Shown: positions 34,753-46,891 of the stretch, piece by piece
How positions within the stretch are numbered: position 1 is the stretch's first letter
Layout of the letters: the number at the start of each line of letters is the position of its first letter
Assembly: GCA_963920765.1 (NCBI GenBank)
Contig: OY987243.1
Span: 22,935,419-22,999,418, forward strand
From: Ulota crispa
Lineage: Eukaryota > Streptophyta > Bryopsida > Orthotrichales > Orthotrichaceae
Direction of reading: 5' to 3'
Length of the DNA stretch: 64,000 nucleotides
Position numbers and translations under genes: made by a program
The notes under the pieces: model-generated
Seen by the model: the letters and a program-made list of their open reading frames with translations, nothing else
What the model was told of the DNA's origin: nothing
Database searches by the model: none

Positions 34753-35694
34753 TGTACAGTGGCCTCCAACAAAGATTGTTGGGCTCTCATTTGCAATGTA
34801 GAGGTCAAGTCACATTGTGATATGAAGTTGAGGTCAATTGGCCTCTTTTTATCTTGAATTTTTTGAATTTTATTCTTACCCCAATTCCAACCAAGTATGC
34901 CAAAATTCAACCTCAAAAAACTAAAATTCAAGTATTGATAAATTGTTTTGTGTCACAAATCATGGCTTTACATGGTTTTACAAGAAAACTGATTGATAAA
35001 TATTGATGATGAATTTTGGAGCTTTGATTGCGTGGGTATATAGGTAACATTCATACGCACATGCATACACAAATCTTCCAAGCTAAAAAACCCCTCAAGT
35101 AAAACAAAATTGATCTTCAAAAGGCTTAGTGTGACCTATGATATGTCCAAATTCTGTAAAATAGATACTTTTATTTTTTGGTTAGCTTTTCACCAAATAA
35201 ACACAACAACATGTTCAAAGGTACAAACTTAGTCACAATGTATGAGCCAAATAGCAAAATTTGATTATCATAAGAAGAAATCTGTTTTACAAAACTTGGA
35301 CATATCATAGGTCACACTATGCCTTTTGAAGATCAATTTTGTTTTACTTGAGGGGTTTTTTTAGCTTGAAAGATTTGTGTATGCATGTGCGTATGAATGT
35401 TACCTATATACCCATGCAATCAAAGCTCCAAAATTCATCATCAATATTTTTCAATCAGCTTTCTTGTAAAACCATGTAAAACCATGATTTGTGACACAAA
35501 ACAATTTATCAATACTTGAATTTTAGTATTTTGAGGTTGAATTTTGGCATGCTTGGTTGGAATTGGGGTAATAATAAAATTCAAAAAATTCAAGATAAAA
35601 AGAGGCCAATTGACCTCAACTTCATATCACAATGTGACTTGACCTCTACATTGCAAATGAGAGCCCGACAATCTTTGTTGGAGGTCATTGTACA
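34753..35694. mobile_element. Long-hairpin element, family E copy 4
   Basis: TGTACAGTGGCCTCCAACAA at the left is mirrored by TTGTTGGAGGTCATTGTACA at the right. The arms are over 400 bp. The inner part (TAGCTTTTCACCAAATAAAC, GTACAAACTTAGTCACAATG) matches the loop of 10463-11337. It lies 36 bp from the previous hairpin element. Confidence 0.75.
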
Positions 35695-35807
35695 AGAAGA
35701 TGCCATCCAAAACTCATAAAACCTTCACCTTAAAATCTTGACTAATTCTTTTTCTTTTTATTTATTTATTTACTTGTTTGTTTAGCCTAAAATCAATTAT
35801 TTTCATT

Positions 35808-36757
35808 TTAACCCCTAAAGGACCAAGCCCTTTTTTTTTGTGAAAATCACTCAAAACTGCCACTTTTGAGGGAATGAATAGAAATGTAGGAAATAAAGTT
35901 TTTTTGGAAATCCAACCATAAGATCTTGCCCTAGACTATGGTGGGTACTTGTGGGAAAAAAATCAGCTCATTCTAGTAGTAGAGGAGTGAGATATTCACA
36001 TCTGAAGTGAAAAAAAAAAGTTTTCTTCATTGCAGCCCATAAATTTCAAAAGCCTTTGACGGCTCCTATATCAAAAAATTGCTCTATGCAAAGTTGAGGT
36101 TTATTTTTCCCATGTAGAAAACCAAGTTAGGTATGTGTGGGAGAATTTTCAAATGAAATGGAGGTTTGGATCATACTTTGTAAAATCCTACAATGCCATA
36201 AGGTCATGAAATTTTCATATACACTAGGCAAAATTGGAGGATTTAAGTAAAACTCAAAAACCCAAATTACTTTGATCCAAATGGAGAAAACCAAGGAATC
36301 TTAGTCTATTACAACTTGCCAAAAAAAAGTCAAAAAACAAATACACAAACAGCTCTAAAAAGTAAAGCAACAAATTTTACAAGGGGGAAAAGGAATGGAG
36401 GTTTGGGAGTCCCATACCTACCCGCAAACTAAAACTTCTCATAACTTCCATCTCATCTATCAAAATTGAATGATACAAAGCTTTCCAAATACATAAAAAT
36501 TCAAAAAACCAGTTTCAAAATTTTATTTAAAAAAATTGCATTTTTTTCATTGCCCAATTCTCCCATGTTTTTCAGTTATTCATGCATAACTTCTTCAATA
36601 ATTGTTAGAATGAAGGAAAAGTTAGATTCCCACGCAGATCTTATAATTCCTCATCTTTAATAAAAGTTTCAAAAAATCACACAAAGTAGTGTAACCATAA
36701 GTACATGCTTGAAATCTCAATTGTCCCCTGAAGGGATAATGGTCCTTTAGGGGTTAA
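35808..36757 (+). mobile_element. piggyBac-type MITE, family D full-length copy
   Basis: This 950-bp element has TTAACCCCTAAAGGACCAAG at the left and, on the other strand, TTAACCCCTAAAGGACCATT at the right. It is the best-preserved family D copy in this orientation. A subterminal CCCCTGAAGGG block at the right corresponds to the CCCCTCGGGGG of other copies. No ORF of transposase size. Confidence 0.78.
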
Positions 36758-36933
36758 TTTGGCTTTGTTACACAAAAGAGAGGATTCCAAAAGGTCACCA
36801 TTTAAAAAAACCTAATTTATTATGTAGTCTTGACACCCACTGTTAGTGCATGCAAGAACTCAACATTCATCTTTTATTGCAGCTCTCATTTGTTTGAAAA
36901 TAAAATCATACTGATCTCAAGCACATGATATTG

Positions 36934-36970
36934 TTAACCCCTAATTGGAAGGTCCTTCGAGGGAACTTTT
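36934..36970 (+). mobile_element. Orphan piggyBac-type left end
   Basis: TTAACCCCTAATTGGAAGGT with a following CCTTCGAGGGAAC resembles a left terminus. No matching right end lies before the next element at 37020, so this is a truncated remnant or a chance match. Confidence 0.35.
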
Positions 36971-37019
36971 GGTAGGCAATTTTTTGTTATAATCTTGCTT
37001 CATTTTGACACTAGTCACT

Positions 37020-37904
37020 TTAACCCCTGAACGACCAAGGCATCAAATTTTGGTGTTCAGGAAACTTTGAGACCTTCCTAAAGGCAAAGATTTAAAAAAT
37101 TTAATTTTTGAAGAAGTTAGGGTTTGAAATTAGCTTCAATGTTCAATTTGAATGTCTTCCATACTACATTCCAATTATTTTTTGGGGAAACTAAATTGCA
37201 AGCATGCCTACTATGAATTGAAAAGTGTGATGAATAGTGGCATTGAAGAGCTTATTTCAAGCTTCCACGTTAGAAAATGGGTTACAAATTGAAAATAAAG
37301 TCATGAACTCCCCCTAGGCATTGAAGGGCTTTATATTGAAAACTCATCATCTAATAAAATTTAGGTGTGTTTTAACATTAATTTCACTTGCAATGTCTCT
37401 CATAGAGATCAAAATACATTCACCATTGAATTCTCTTTCATTCATAATGATTTTTGGTCAATAATGGGAGCTAAATTTTTTCTTTGTATAAGGTGGTGGC
37501 TCTTTGACAATTGCATTGCAAGCTCATTTGTGAAATTGTGATCATGGATTTGGAAGAAGAGTCATTAGTTTTGAATTAACAACAATAAACACTAAATCAT
37601 CAAGAGTGATTATTTCTAAAATTTATACCCAAAAGTTGCCATTTTTGCATTAGAAGTTTTGGGTGACTTAAAAAGAAAATAGTAAAATTTGGATTCATCC
37701 TGATTCAATCACTAGTATCTTGACATCCACTTGACTCATTTGGATGTTTTGTTTGATAGCACCATCTAGAATCCTTGGAGTTCAAGATCTTACATACACC
37801 ATTATGTTTCAATGTTTAAAAGTAATCTTACAACGACAATTCAAAAACTTCAAAAATGCATTCTGAAAACAAGAAAAAAGTACCCTTGGACACTTAGGGG
37901 TTAA
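37020..37904. mobile_element. piggyBac-type MITE, 885 bp (family J)
   Basis: The ends are TTAACCCCTGAACGACCAAG and, on the other strand, TTAACCCCTAAGTGTCCAAG. Both outer tetranucleotides are TTAA. The interior shares no obvious block with the other families and has no ORF. Confidence 0.65.
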
Positions 37905-37924
37905 CATTAAAATCAAATTGGTGT

Positions 37925-38110
37925 AGAATGGGATGAAATTTGCCAAAAACTTCTCATATATGCACAACGTGGGCCAAACTTTGGATGAAAGCTAATTATA
38001 CTAGCTGATTTGAGAAATGAATATACAACTGATTTTTCTATCCACTTTTTTCTTACCTGCTTGCATTCTAGGGTGTACGTTGCTTGACCCATGAAAATCT
38101 GAAGAACCCC
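37925..38110. repeat. Dispersed repeat N, relatives at 46640-46910, 49140-49330 and 50220-50310
   Basis: Shared blocks are GATGAATTTGCCAAAT, TTTTGGATGAAAGTAG/CTAA, and CTTACCTGCTTGCATT-TGGGTG. Copies are partial in different ways. Unknown class. Confidence 0.5.
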
Positions 38111-38304
38111 CCGGTCCTTGCATGTCAAAAATAAAGGAAGAACCCAAGAATACAAGGAGAAAGACAAGATTTAACAATTCATTTTAGGAATCCACGGAGC
38201 AAATAGAATGTGCTACATTATAGATTCTAACTGCAAGATCTTGGGAGGTATCGCGCAAAGGAATATTCTCCATTTGTCCATTGCCTTGGGATGCATCTCA
38301 GCTG

Positions 38305-38859
38305 TTATTGCATGTTGTTTATACAAAAGTGCAACATCCTCAGTTTCTCTCTACCAAACCCAATGAGGCACGAGCAGCAATGCAACACTGGTCTGTTTCT
38401 CGAAAAAGTACTGATAGATACCTCTGTATCTTGGGAACTATTGATGAATATCCTTGTTTTTTTGGAAATTGTAAAGATTTTTTTATTAGGAGTTTTGGAG
38501 ATGAAACAACTATCAACATTTCCATTTGTCACAATACAAGTAGCTTGTGTGTGTACATCAATGACAAGGACGTGATGGGCACTTGATGAGGTTGCAAGAG
38601 CTACCCAAGTTTTATTGTTTGTCACATGACAAGTAATGGTTGATGCTTGTGTGTGCGACAAACACAATTTTGGAACAATGATGCGCACATGAAAATACCG
38701 TCTCATGCCAAACCAAAAAAAAATGATAACAATACAACCAAAAATGTGACTGCCAAAACCTGCAAGCACATCATTCCCAAAGCTCTCCGCAACCCCTACC
38801 TTCTCAAGGATATTCCCACAACTTCTAAAAACACAGAGACACCCATCATAATATTGCAA
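38305..38859 (-). CDS. Unrecognised 184-aa open frame (doubtful)
   Basis: The frame starts at an alternative codon context, not a strong ATG, and has a hydrophobic stretch near residues 35-52 (GCIVIIFFWFG). No family motif is seen. Overlapping plus-strand frames of 94-101 aa have similar quality. No neighbours support a gene here. Listed because it is the longest open frame in a 7-kb gene-free stretch. It may be chance. Confidence 0.15.
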   Translation of the reverse strand: MQYYDGCLCVFRSCGNILEKVGVAESFGNDVLAGFGSHIFGCIVIIFFWFGMRRYFHVRIIVPKLCLSHTQASTITCHVTNNKTWVALATSSSAHHVLVIDVHTQATCIVTNGNVDSCFISKTPNKKIFTISKKTRIFINSSQDTEVSISTFSRNRPVLHCCSCLIGFGREKLRMLHFCINNMQ

Positions 38860-39432
38860 AATACAGAGGTGTCTATCTGTTTTCCTTTGTTTCTAACTTG
38901 GTTACACTCAATGGTGGGACATGTACTCGACTGAAATCTTTACCCTGGTAATGTACTTACAAGCAGCAGCAGAAGGTGGCCAGGAAGATGAAATCTCCAT
39001 GATGGTAAACACCAGTAACGAGCTCAGAAAAGAACAAAAACCGACATAAAACACAATAAGTTTGTCACTGATGCAATTGTCTTCATGACACTGTTGTGGA
39101 TCCCATTGACGGATGTTGTTAAGAGATTGTCCAACAGAAACATGTGGTGCTTAATTCAGAACTATTGCAGTCATGGTGGATACTCCAGTGCCCAGGGCTG
39201 TGTACTGTCTACCTCGAAAACATTGTCAAACATGATGTTCAAAGACTTCTACTAGATCCCACTAAGCCTAACACAATCAGCCACATATTTGACCTCAAAA
39301 AACTACTTTTCATGAAGGATTGTAAGGTGTAGGGGCGACAAGGCTACCACCTGGTTATCTTCAACGTGCATATGTTTTTTAAATGATGAAAGATTGCTCT
39401 TTAACATGTATTAGATTTAGGGTTTGAACTTT

Positions 39433-39728
39433 GGAAAATTTAATGGATACTTCTGAAGTTTGTGATATTTGTACAAATGCCCTTGATTTTTCAGAAATTG
39501 CAGAAATACTCTTGAACCATAATTTTCAGGCATTTGTTCTACTATGTTTATCAATCCTTTTTCCCCTTGTGCCATTGTGCGTACGTTGCTTCTTACTTAT
39601 TCTGCGTGCACACAAAGGGAGAAAGAAGTGGCGTGCACAAAAGAATAAATGCTTGCCCAAGTGTATTTGTGCACTTTTAACATTTGTACAAATATTGCAA
39701 ACTTCATGGATATTCATCGAATTTTCCC
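39433..39728. mobile_element. Mutator-type MITE, family K copy 2
   Basis: The ends are GGAAAATTTAATGGATAC and CATCGAATTTTCCC, flanked by TTGAACTTT (39424-39432) and TTGAATTTT (39729-39737), an 8/9 match to a 9-bp duplication. Its interior is colinear with 23357-23676 near both ends. Its right half was later copied in tandem. Confidence 0.68.
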
Positions 39729-40078
39729 TTGAATTTTTAAGTTTGGAGTTTAGAATCTAGTGTAGTCAATGTCCTATCTGGTTTAACATCAAGTGCAACA
39801 TCAAGTTGAGAAAATGTGTGTAAGATGACAATCGTGATACGTGCACACAAAGGAAGAAAGAAGTGGCGTGCACAACAGTATGCCTGAATATAATGGTCCA
39901 AGGGTATTTGTGCAATTTCTGAAAAACTACGGGCTTTTGTACAAATATATTGCAAACTTCATGAGTATCCATCAACATTTCCCTTGAATTTTTAGGTTTG
40001 GAGTTTAGAGCCTAGAATACTCAACGTCCCGTCTGGTTTGACATCCAATTGAGAAAATGTGTGTAAGATGACAATCTT
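39604..40078. repeat. Tandem segmental duplication, period about 236 bp
   Basis: 39604-39836 and 39840-40078 are direct copies, starting CGTGCACACAAAGG and running through the right end of the Mutator MITE, its flank GAATTTTTAAGTTTGGAG and on to AAAATGTGTGTAAGATG. The copied unit includes both element and flank, so it arose after insertion by unequal exchange rather than by transposition. Confidence 0.75.
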
Positions 40079-43011
40079 GGTAGACACAAGCGGATTGATC
40101 TGGTGAGCATTCATCCCAAACATCCATTACTAGCGTTTCAATCAGCTTTTTGTGGGTGCGTTTCGCATTTGCAGCGCTGAAATTAGGGTTTGAAGCGGAG
40201 GCTCCTTGCACCGAAGATGCGGGTGACAATGCTTGTGGAGTTAGAGTTCTAGAAATTTTTTGATGCAGAAAACAAGACACTTTTCTATTTTGGTATTGAA
40301 TTACTGAGGTTCCAGTCTTTGAGTAAATCAATGAGATGAATTCCTGAATAGGGCCATGAGGTGAACACCCCCACTCAAATACTAAAACTCACAAAAAACT
40401 CATTATCATTGATTTACGCATATATATATATTCTCATGCTTTTCAAGTATCTCTTCATGTTTTGCAAGTATCTTTCATTTCATATGCATTAGCAAACCAA
40501 AGTAGATTTTGGATTCCTACTTTTGAAATTTAGATAGTTCATAATTAGTTCTATTTTAATCTTCTTATTTTACTTTGTATATGCCCTACATATGCACTTC
40601 CAAAAACTCTATAATTGATTTTTCTGCACTTCTAACTTAATGGAAAAAGCTTGCGTATATTCCTTACCCAATCCTCATCCAAATTTTGTATGCTTGTCAT
40701 GAAATTTTTCACTAGAATTGTGTAATTGGTCAATTTGAATCCAAATTGCCGAAGATAAACTCCACATTACTCCTCTTTCAAGTGAGCACAAACGCAAGTT
40801 CAACAAGCATTTGGGCTTTGCAATCCGTCCTCTTGTAGGGTTTGTAATCATGCAATTTGTCCTTGAACAATTGGAAAAGCAAAACAGAAACAATTTCAAA
40901 AACTTCTTCATGAAAATTATTGGCTACAAGGGCAGAAATAAGTCGTTGTAGACCTGTAAGCGTCAAAATCCTCCAGAATTTCAAGTATTTTGCAAAAGAG
41001 CAGATATATTTTTACTTTGTACAAAAATAAATCAGCACAAAGTGTCTTTAGCTAACTTTAAAATTAGTAAACTTATATTTCTTTTTTCATGTCATTGATA
41101 GAGACCTTTTCATAAGACATTTTTGTATTCCTTATAACGTAATTTATTTATAACTTGGATAAATTATGTTAAAATCAACCTAGAAATACCATCTAATGTA
41201 AGTGATCTTATCTAATGAACTGTTGTTGATATACAAGGACTCGACTTCTATACTATCAGAAGAGGTCATCTTATGAAATGTTTGCTGTGGTTTGATTAGT
41301 TATTGATTAATGTACACAATATTTACAATATAAAGTGATTTCAATAAGGTTTGAAATCCTCTAATGAAAGCTATGTTTGGTGAATGAGGAAATGGAAGTA
41401 CGTGTGGACATTGAAATGCTCAATGACCACCCTAAAATGCTCTAATAACCCATATTCATTCTGCTTATCTTTACAAACAAGAAATTGTGTCTTTCCATGA
41501 TGTTCAATTTCATTTACTTAAGGTTTTTAATAGAAATTTATGATTATTCAAATATTTTTACCATCATTGTATTCGTTTTCAAAACTCAACTTTTTGAATA
41601 CTCTATGATTTCTAAATAGTTTTATTTAAAATAAAATTGAAAACTACATTTTTGAGTTCCAAAATTGACCCTTCAAATACGACTTTAATGAATTAACCTT
41701 CTAAATACTATACTAAGTCAACATGATTCAAAAAAAATTCATTTAAAATTTTTAGGAAGAACACTCTTAGAGAATATTGACATTTGATTCACAATTTTAG
41801 AAGAAATCATAAAAAAATAAAATTACTTTTTCATTGGTATGTAGTGACTTGTGCCATAGTGAAGCCAATAGCATGAATATGATCAATATGTCACTATTTA
41901 CACTCTTTTTTAAAACCATCACCAAATTCTTTTTCCTAGTTGCATCTTATTACAAACACTCCATTCACAAAACAATCAAATTTGAATCTCAACATTTTGG
42001 AAGGCACATCAAGATTGACCCTTGTACACAATGGATGTGATTGTTGACCAAGAAGAAAGAATAGGTTCACAATGGCTCTACAATGACAAAATAGTGACCC
42101 TAAAGGATGTTGCTGACCAAAAATATTGGCTATATTCATACCAAGACCATTTAGTACTTAAAGAAATGACTTTCTAACAAATGCCAAAAATTCCCCAAAA
42201 AATCCTAGTTGACTAATAGTATGTTTGAGACTTGGCTTAAAATTTACAACTCCCATAAGATTCATGTGCTACCCAAATACCCCATCCATATACAAGAGAG
42301 AGTGTACAATACAACAATATCAAAATGAGTCTTGTACATGGTTTTCCTTGTAGTAATTCAAATTCAAAATATCTCATTTTTTATGCCAAAGAATAGCTTT
42401 CAATTTAAAGAACTTTTATTTTATATTATAATGCACACCAAATGTGTTTCAAATTGCTATTACTGTAGTTTTTGTGGAAAAGTTTCTCTTATTATGATGA
42501 CATTTACATATGCCAGTGGACATTTTCGTGGACGTTTCATGAATATGATTCATACTCGTATTCTCATTTTTGATGAAGAAACTATGCCAATTAAACATAG
42601 ATGCCGAGATTGGAGAGAGGTGCAAAATCTTTTAATTCTAAATGAACCAATCAAAATGACCGACAAATGGTTGAATTCTTAATGCAAAGAATGTAGATTT
42701 TCATGCAAAATTTAGTAGAATGAAACATAAATTAAAGATTGAAATTTTTGTAGGAATTGCTTGGAAATAATTGATTTGGAAGAACTGTTTTGAGAGAATC
42801 GTTTTAGGGAAATTTTTATTGAATAAAATTGTAAGGGAGGTGGATGGTAATTCAAGAACAAGTAAGGGCAATTGTTGATTGGTTTGCGGTCAGAAATATT
42901 GGTTAATACCAAAAGCATAAGAGGCTGGTATTGGTAAGAATATGAGAGGGAGAGTAAGTAATTGTTAAGAAGAACCGGTATTGATAGTATATTTGAGATT
43001 GGGAGGGGGAA
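40079..43011. other. Intergenic DNA, no gene recognised
   Basis: A 108-aa minus frame at 40331-40005 and a 116-aa plus frame starting near 42332 look slightly protein-like at places but have no domain, no ATG of good context and no support. The rest is AT-rich unique DNA. Confidence 0.45.
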
Positions 43012-43259
43012 TGCTAAATTGTGAACAGGGATCCATAATCCGCGAGCAATGAGTTTAATTTTTTATGGTCAAAATATTAAATTTCACCTAAAAATATGTA
43101 TATTGGGCCTTATAATTGTGCATTTTAAATGTTCATCTCTTGAAAAATTTGTTATTTTTTAAGTTTTTTTTTATTGATTTTGAGCTCAAAATTAGTTGTT
43201 GCTCACAAATTCTTGGCTCACTACTCAAGGGCTCACCATTTCTTGCTCACAAAATAGCA
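43012..43259. mobile_element. MITE family M copy 2 (reverse)
   Basis: TGCTAAATTGTGAACAGG at the left and CTTGCTCACAAAATAGCA at the right are inverted. The interior is the reverse of 33306-33541 (ATTGATTTTGAGCTCAAAAT block). Confidence 0.6.
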
Positions 43260-44979
43260 TATTGAGAGAGGGTTGAACAAAAATTGGATAGTAACCTAAT
43301 GAATGTTGAACTAGCTCCTTTATTATATTGGTCTCAATGTTCAATTGCGCCACCACGTTCTAATTTTTCTTGAGTTATTTTGGTGCTTGAATTACAATCT
43401 GTAGGGGAATTTATGAAGAAGGGTACAAAATTGCAAATTAAGGGCACCATCATTTTGTTGCCACAATATTATTGAATGACAATTCAACAAACCAAGGAAA
43501 CATGGAAAATATAGTAGACAATCACGTGCGTTGTAGAAAGCATAACTAGGAAGGACACAATGTGCGCACGAATGAACAACATTATCTCTCATAGATTCTT
43601 GGAAGTACCAAAAGTTAGACAATGACTAGCAAGCAATTTTCACCCCAACACCAATTGACAAATGAAAAACCTCAACACCCATGAACACAAGAGGCATCCA
43701 CAAGTGAATATCAATGATATTGTGAGTGTGCCCTAATTTATAATTAATTTCAAACTACCCCTTTTTTATAATCATTTTGCAATTTTCTCAAGTTTTTAAT
43801 AGTTTGAGGCTTCTAATTAGTACAAATTTTGGTTGCAAGAAATAGAACTTGAATGAGAATATCAAAGGTGTTCTGAGATTCAAACGATCAAACCAACAAC
43901 TTTCATGAGTAAAAATTATCTACTTTCATGAAACAAAGAAAATCTATAGTGAAGCTTCAAAAACTCCCCAAAAGGTTGGGCGGGAGTAACCCAACGGTGA
44001 TGCATTAGAAACATGTCAATCTTCAAAAATCCGAAAACCTCTCTATTATCGCCTACTTTACATTAACATTTTCAGCTTGTAAAGGTGAAAAGGTTGCATT
44101 CAACAGTTTGGAGTACATACACATAGCTCTCTCCAAAACAAGTGCTCAAGAGCTAGAAACGATACTCAAACGTCTGAATAAGAGCCAACTTACATGGTAG
44201 CACAAAATTGTCCAGAAAAGTCAGAATGCAAAATCTGAAACTTCGAGCTTTGTTTTACGTAGTTTTCCTATCATACTACTAAAATCACAGTGATCTTTTT
44301 AATATCACATCCTATCTCTGTAATATCACATATTTAGTCTTTGTAATATTATAGGAAATGAGGAGATAGCTGTTTAAGTTGAGGTGATATTAAAGAGGGT
44401 GCAGAAAGTGATATTAAAGAGGTCGTAGTTTTATTGCTTCTCTTTGCTTCACACTTCATTGTTTTTTGTAATTTTGAGGTGTAATATATTTTCATTTTCA
44501 ATTTTTGTATTGCTATTACCAAATGAGTTGAAACATTTGTTGTATTGAAGCAATTTTACATTTCACAGCAATTTTAATGATGAATGCATAGCGTAGCAAG
44601 CAACATCCACAAGTGTATATAAAAGGATATAGTAGAAAAGAATAGGTAGTGAAAACCTAAAATTGACAAACAAGTCTGTAATGTTACATTGTTTGTCATT
44701 TTAGGAGATTTAAACCAACATGGAAACTTTTTCTAATAGTCTTCAATATAAATAGCATTGGAATGTTTCAACCCACATTAAGGGTTTCAAACTTTAACAT
44801 GCCAAATTAATATAGTCCCGTACATAGACTAAATATTGGGTATTTCAAAGTTGAAACCTTCTTGTTTAGACCATTTCAACTAAACAACTATATGAACATC
44901 AAATACACTTGGGTGAAGTTTCTTTGCATTATCACCACCTCTGCTTTTTTTGAATTTTTGAAGTAGGGTTTGAAGTTCT
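43260..44979. other. Intergenic DNA, no gene recognised
   Basis: One small inverted repeat lies at 44276-44432 (listed separately). Otherwise AT-rich with no supportable feature. Confidence 0.5.
44276..44432. repeat. Small inverted repeat, MITE-like, about 155 bp
   Basis: TCACAGTGATCTTTTTAATA at the left is answered by GTGATATTAAAGAGG twice at the right, with CTACTAAAA and CGTAGTTTT at the outer ends. Class unknown. Confidence 0.45.
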
Positions 44980-45344
44980 TTAGCCCTTGAATGCCGGGTT
45001 GGTCACTATGACCAGCCCGGCTACAGTTCTCTCTACAGTAGTAGAGATTGGCCACCCTATCAGATTGTTTCTTGAAGTTGCAAAAGTCAACAATGCATGG
45101 TGCCCTCATGAAAATTTCAAGAAGGGCAGCTTGGGACCTAACACTGTGTTTTTGAATCATATCACAATTTGGGTTACCTAAAAATATGAGTGCATTTAAT
45201 GAAATAATATTTTGCATTCCATGATGGATCATGTGTTTATGATCACTTCTGAAAAAAAGCAAATGAAAAACAGTTTTTTCTCGTAGCACAAAATCTTTTT
45301 TCAGAGCTAGAGGACAAAAAATGTCCTCCATGTTTAAGGATTAG
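44980..45344 (-). mobile_element. piggyBac-type element, family G copy 1, TTAG on both sides
   Basis: The element has left end TTAGCCCTTGAATGCCGG and right end TTTAAGGATTAG. The flanking tetranucleotide is TTAG at both sides instead of TTAA. Read on the minus strand it is colinear with 54766-55136 (shared TTACCTAAAAATATGAGTGC and TGAAAATTTCAAGAAG blocks). An open minus frame spans it, but comparison with the other copy argues against coding. Confidence 0.62.
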
Positions 45345-45419
45345 ATTAAAGTTCCATGTGGCTAAGTTGGAGGCAATAATTCTACTGATTGAGTGAGCAA
45401 GCAGGCTCAAGTATTTGAC

Positions 45420-45657
45420 TTAACCCTTGAGCGCCCAGAGTTATTGTAGGATTTAGGAGAAAATGGAGGGTTTAATGGCCACCACAGCTTGGAAAATTAT
45501 ATCTAGTAAAAGTGGCCATAGGATTTGAAAAAAGATTACCTTCTCTGCTGATGGGGACCAGGCATGATTGTTTTCACAATACAAATTAAGAGAAAAAATG
45601 ATATAAAGTTGTGGGCCCCAATAACAGGATCCTATTGTTGGGGCGCTTAAGGGTTAA
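45420..45657. mobile_element. piggyBac-type MITE, 238 bp, family B-type termini
   Basis: TTAACCCTTGAGCGCCCAGA at the left and, on the other strand, TTAACCCTTAAGCGCCCCAA at the right. Both ends carry TTAA. Termini resemble 5359-6296 (CTAAGCGCCC) while the interior does not. Confidence 0.72.
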
Positions 45658-46891
45658 GTGGATAATAGTGGCAAAGAAAATAAGATGAAACTAGTTAGCT
45701 TTATTTGACCACAGAAACCCATGTAGAAAAGTCTTTACTTTGCTAGACCATGTAAGAATTTGCATTTGTATGGGTTAGAGTGCATATATCCATTGTGAAT
45801 CCAATATTCTTGTAGCTTGCACTCATGTGCCTAAGAGTCGCTTTGCACTATGGCCGACCAAGTCAATAGGTAAGTTAGTGGATTGAGTGACTAAACTTTG
45901 TTAAGAGGTTAAAAAAATGGGTTGAAAATATGTAATAAAAAATCATTTTTGAAAGCTTTGGTCCACCTAGGTGTGAAGTCTCCAAAGGCCAAGATCAAAG
46001 TCCAAACTCTTAGTAATGAATTTTCATGGCCTCTTGACTTCAACAATCATAGAGTGAAGCCTCCAAAGGCCAAGCCCCGAAATTCAAACCTTCTAATCTA
46101 ATGTCCAAGATTTTGTCACTTCTTTTGAGAGGCTATTGCTTTGATTGAAAAAGTGATACCATATAAGGAATTTAGAGGTGACAAAACTTTAGCCTTTAGT
46201 GTGAAGGGTTGCAAAAACCAAAAGCTTAATTTTTTGCAATCTAATTGGTGAAAATTGTGGACCCCTCAATCTTTAGACATAATGTGAAGTGGCCCTAATG
46301 CTCGTGGAGAGCAGTGAAAGAGGCATAATTGTGGAAGACAAATGTTGCGTTGAAAAGAAAGGAGTCACATTGTTGCGACTTACAACTTGCCAACCAATGT
46401 GCGAGGAGAACCGGCATTTGACGTATTACCAACCGGTTTAAATTGCAAAAAGCCTGTTGAACTTGAAACTACCGACTAAAAGCCTGTTAAATTTTACAAA
46501 AACCTTTTCATAGTATACTATGGCATAAATACAGAAAATATATGGCGCAATCCGGTGAAATACCGCATGAAATAGTAAATACTTGATTAGTTGATGAAGT
46601 CAAAGTTTGTCCTCAAACGTTGCTTGTGACTAGGGGTCTTTTTCTTGACAAAATTCTGCCTAAATCCTGCGTATATCTTACCTCAATCTGACACGGACAA
46701 CCCTTACACTAAAAATCTGGGTGAAAAAGTGGATGAATTTGCCAAATCCCTCCTTAGACAAACACCCGGTTTGTCATATTTTGGATGAAAGTAGCTTATA
46801 TGAATAAATTTATTGAATGAAAGTGCACTTATTGTTCCTTCTTTTCACTTTTAACCAATTTTTTTTGCTTGCTTGCATTCTTGGGTGCAAG
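45658..46891. other. Intergenic DNA with repeat N and a duplicated motif
   Basis: A CCAAAGGCCAAG motif with GTGAAG(T/C)CT before it occurs near 45975 and 46062. 46640-46910 is a copy of repeat N. No gene. Confidence 0.5.

Larger units (their letters stand above)
37905..39432. other. Repeat-derived and unassigned DNA
   Basis: 37925-38110 matches the repeat at 46640-46910. 38281-39330 is less AT-rich and has several open frames, the longest a 184-aa minus-strand frame at 38859-38305. None shows a recognisable domain and the frames on the two strands compete. It may be a decayed gene or an old transposon body. Confidence 0.4.

Noticed and set aside
44888-45331. 147-aa minus frame within family G, partly similar in the second copy at 54766
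   Set aside because: The two copies show about 28 of 41 identical residues in the best segment, but most base differences change the amino acid and the second copy has a stop. This fits shared non-coding ancestry, not selection on a protein.
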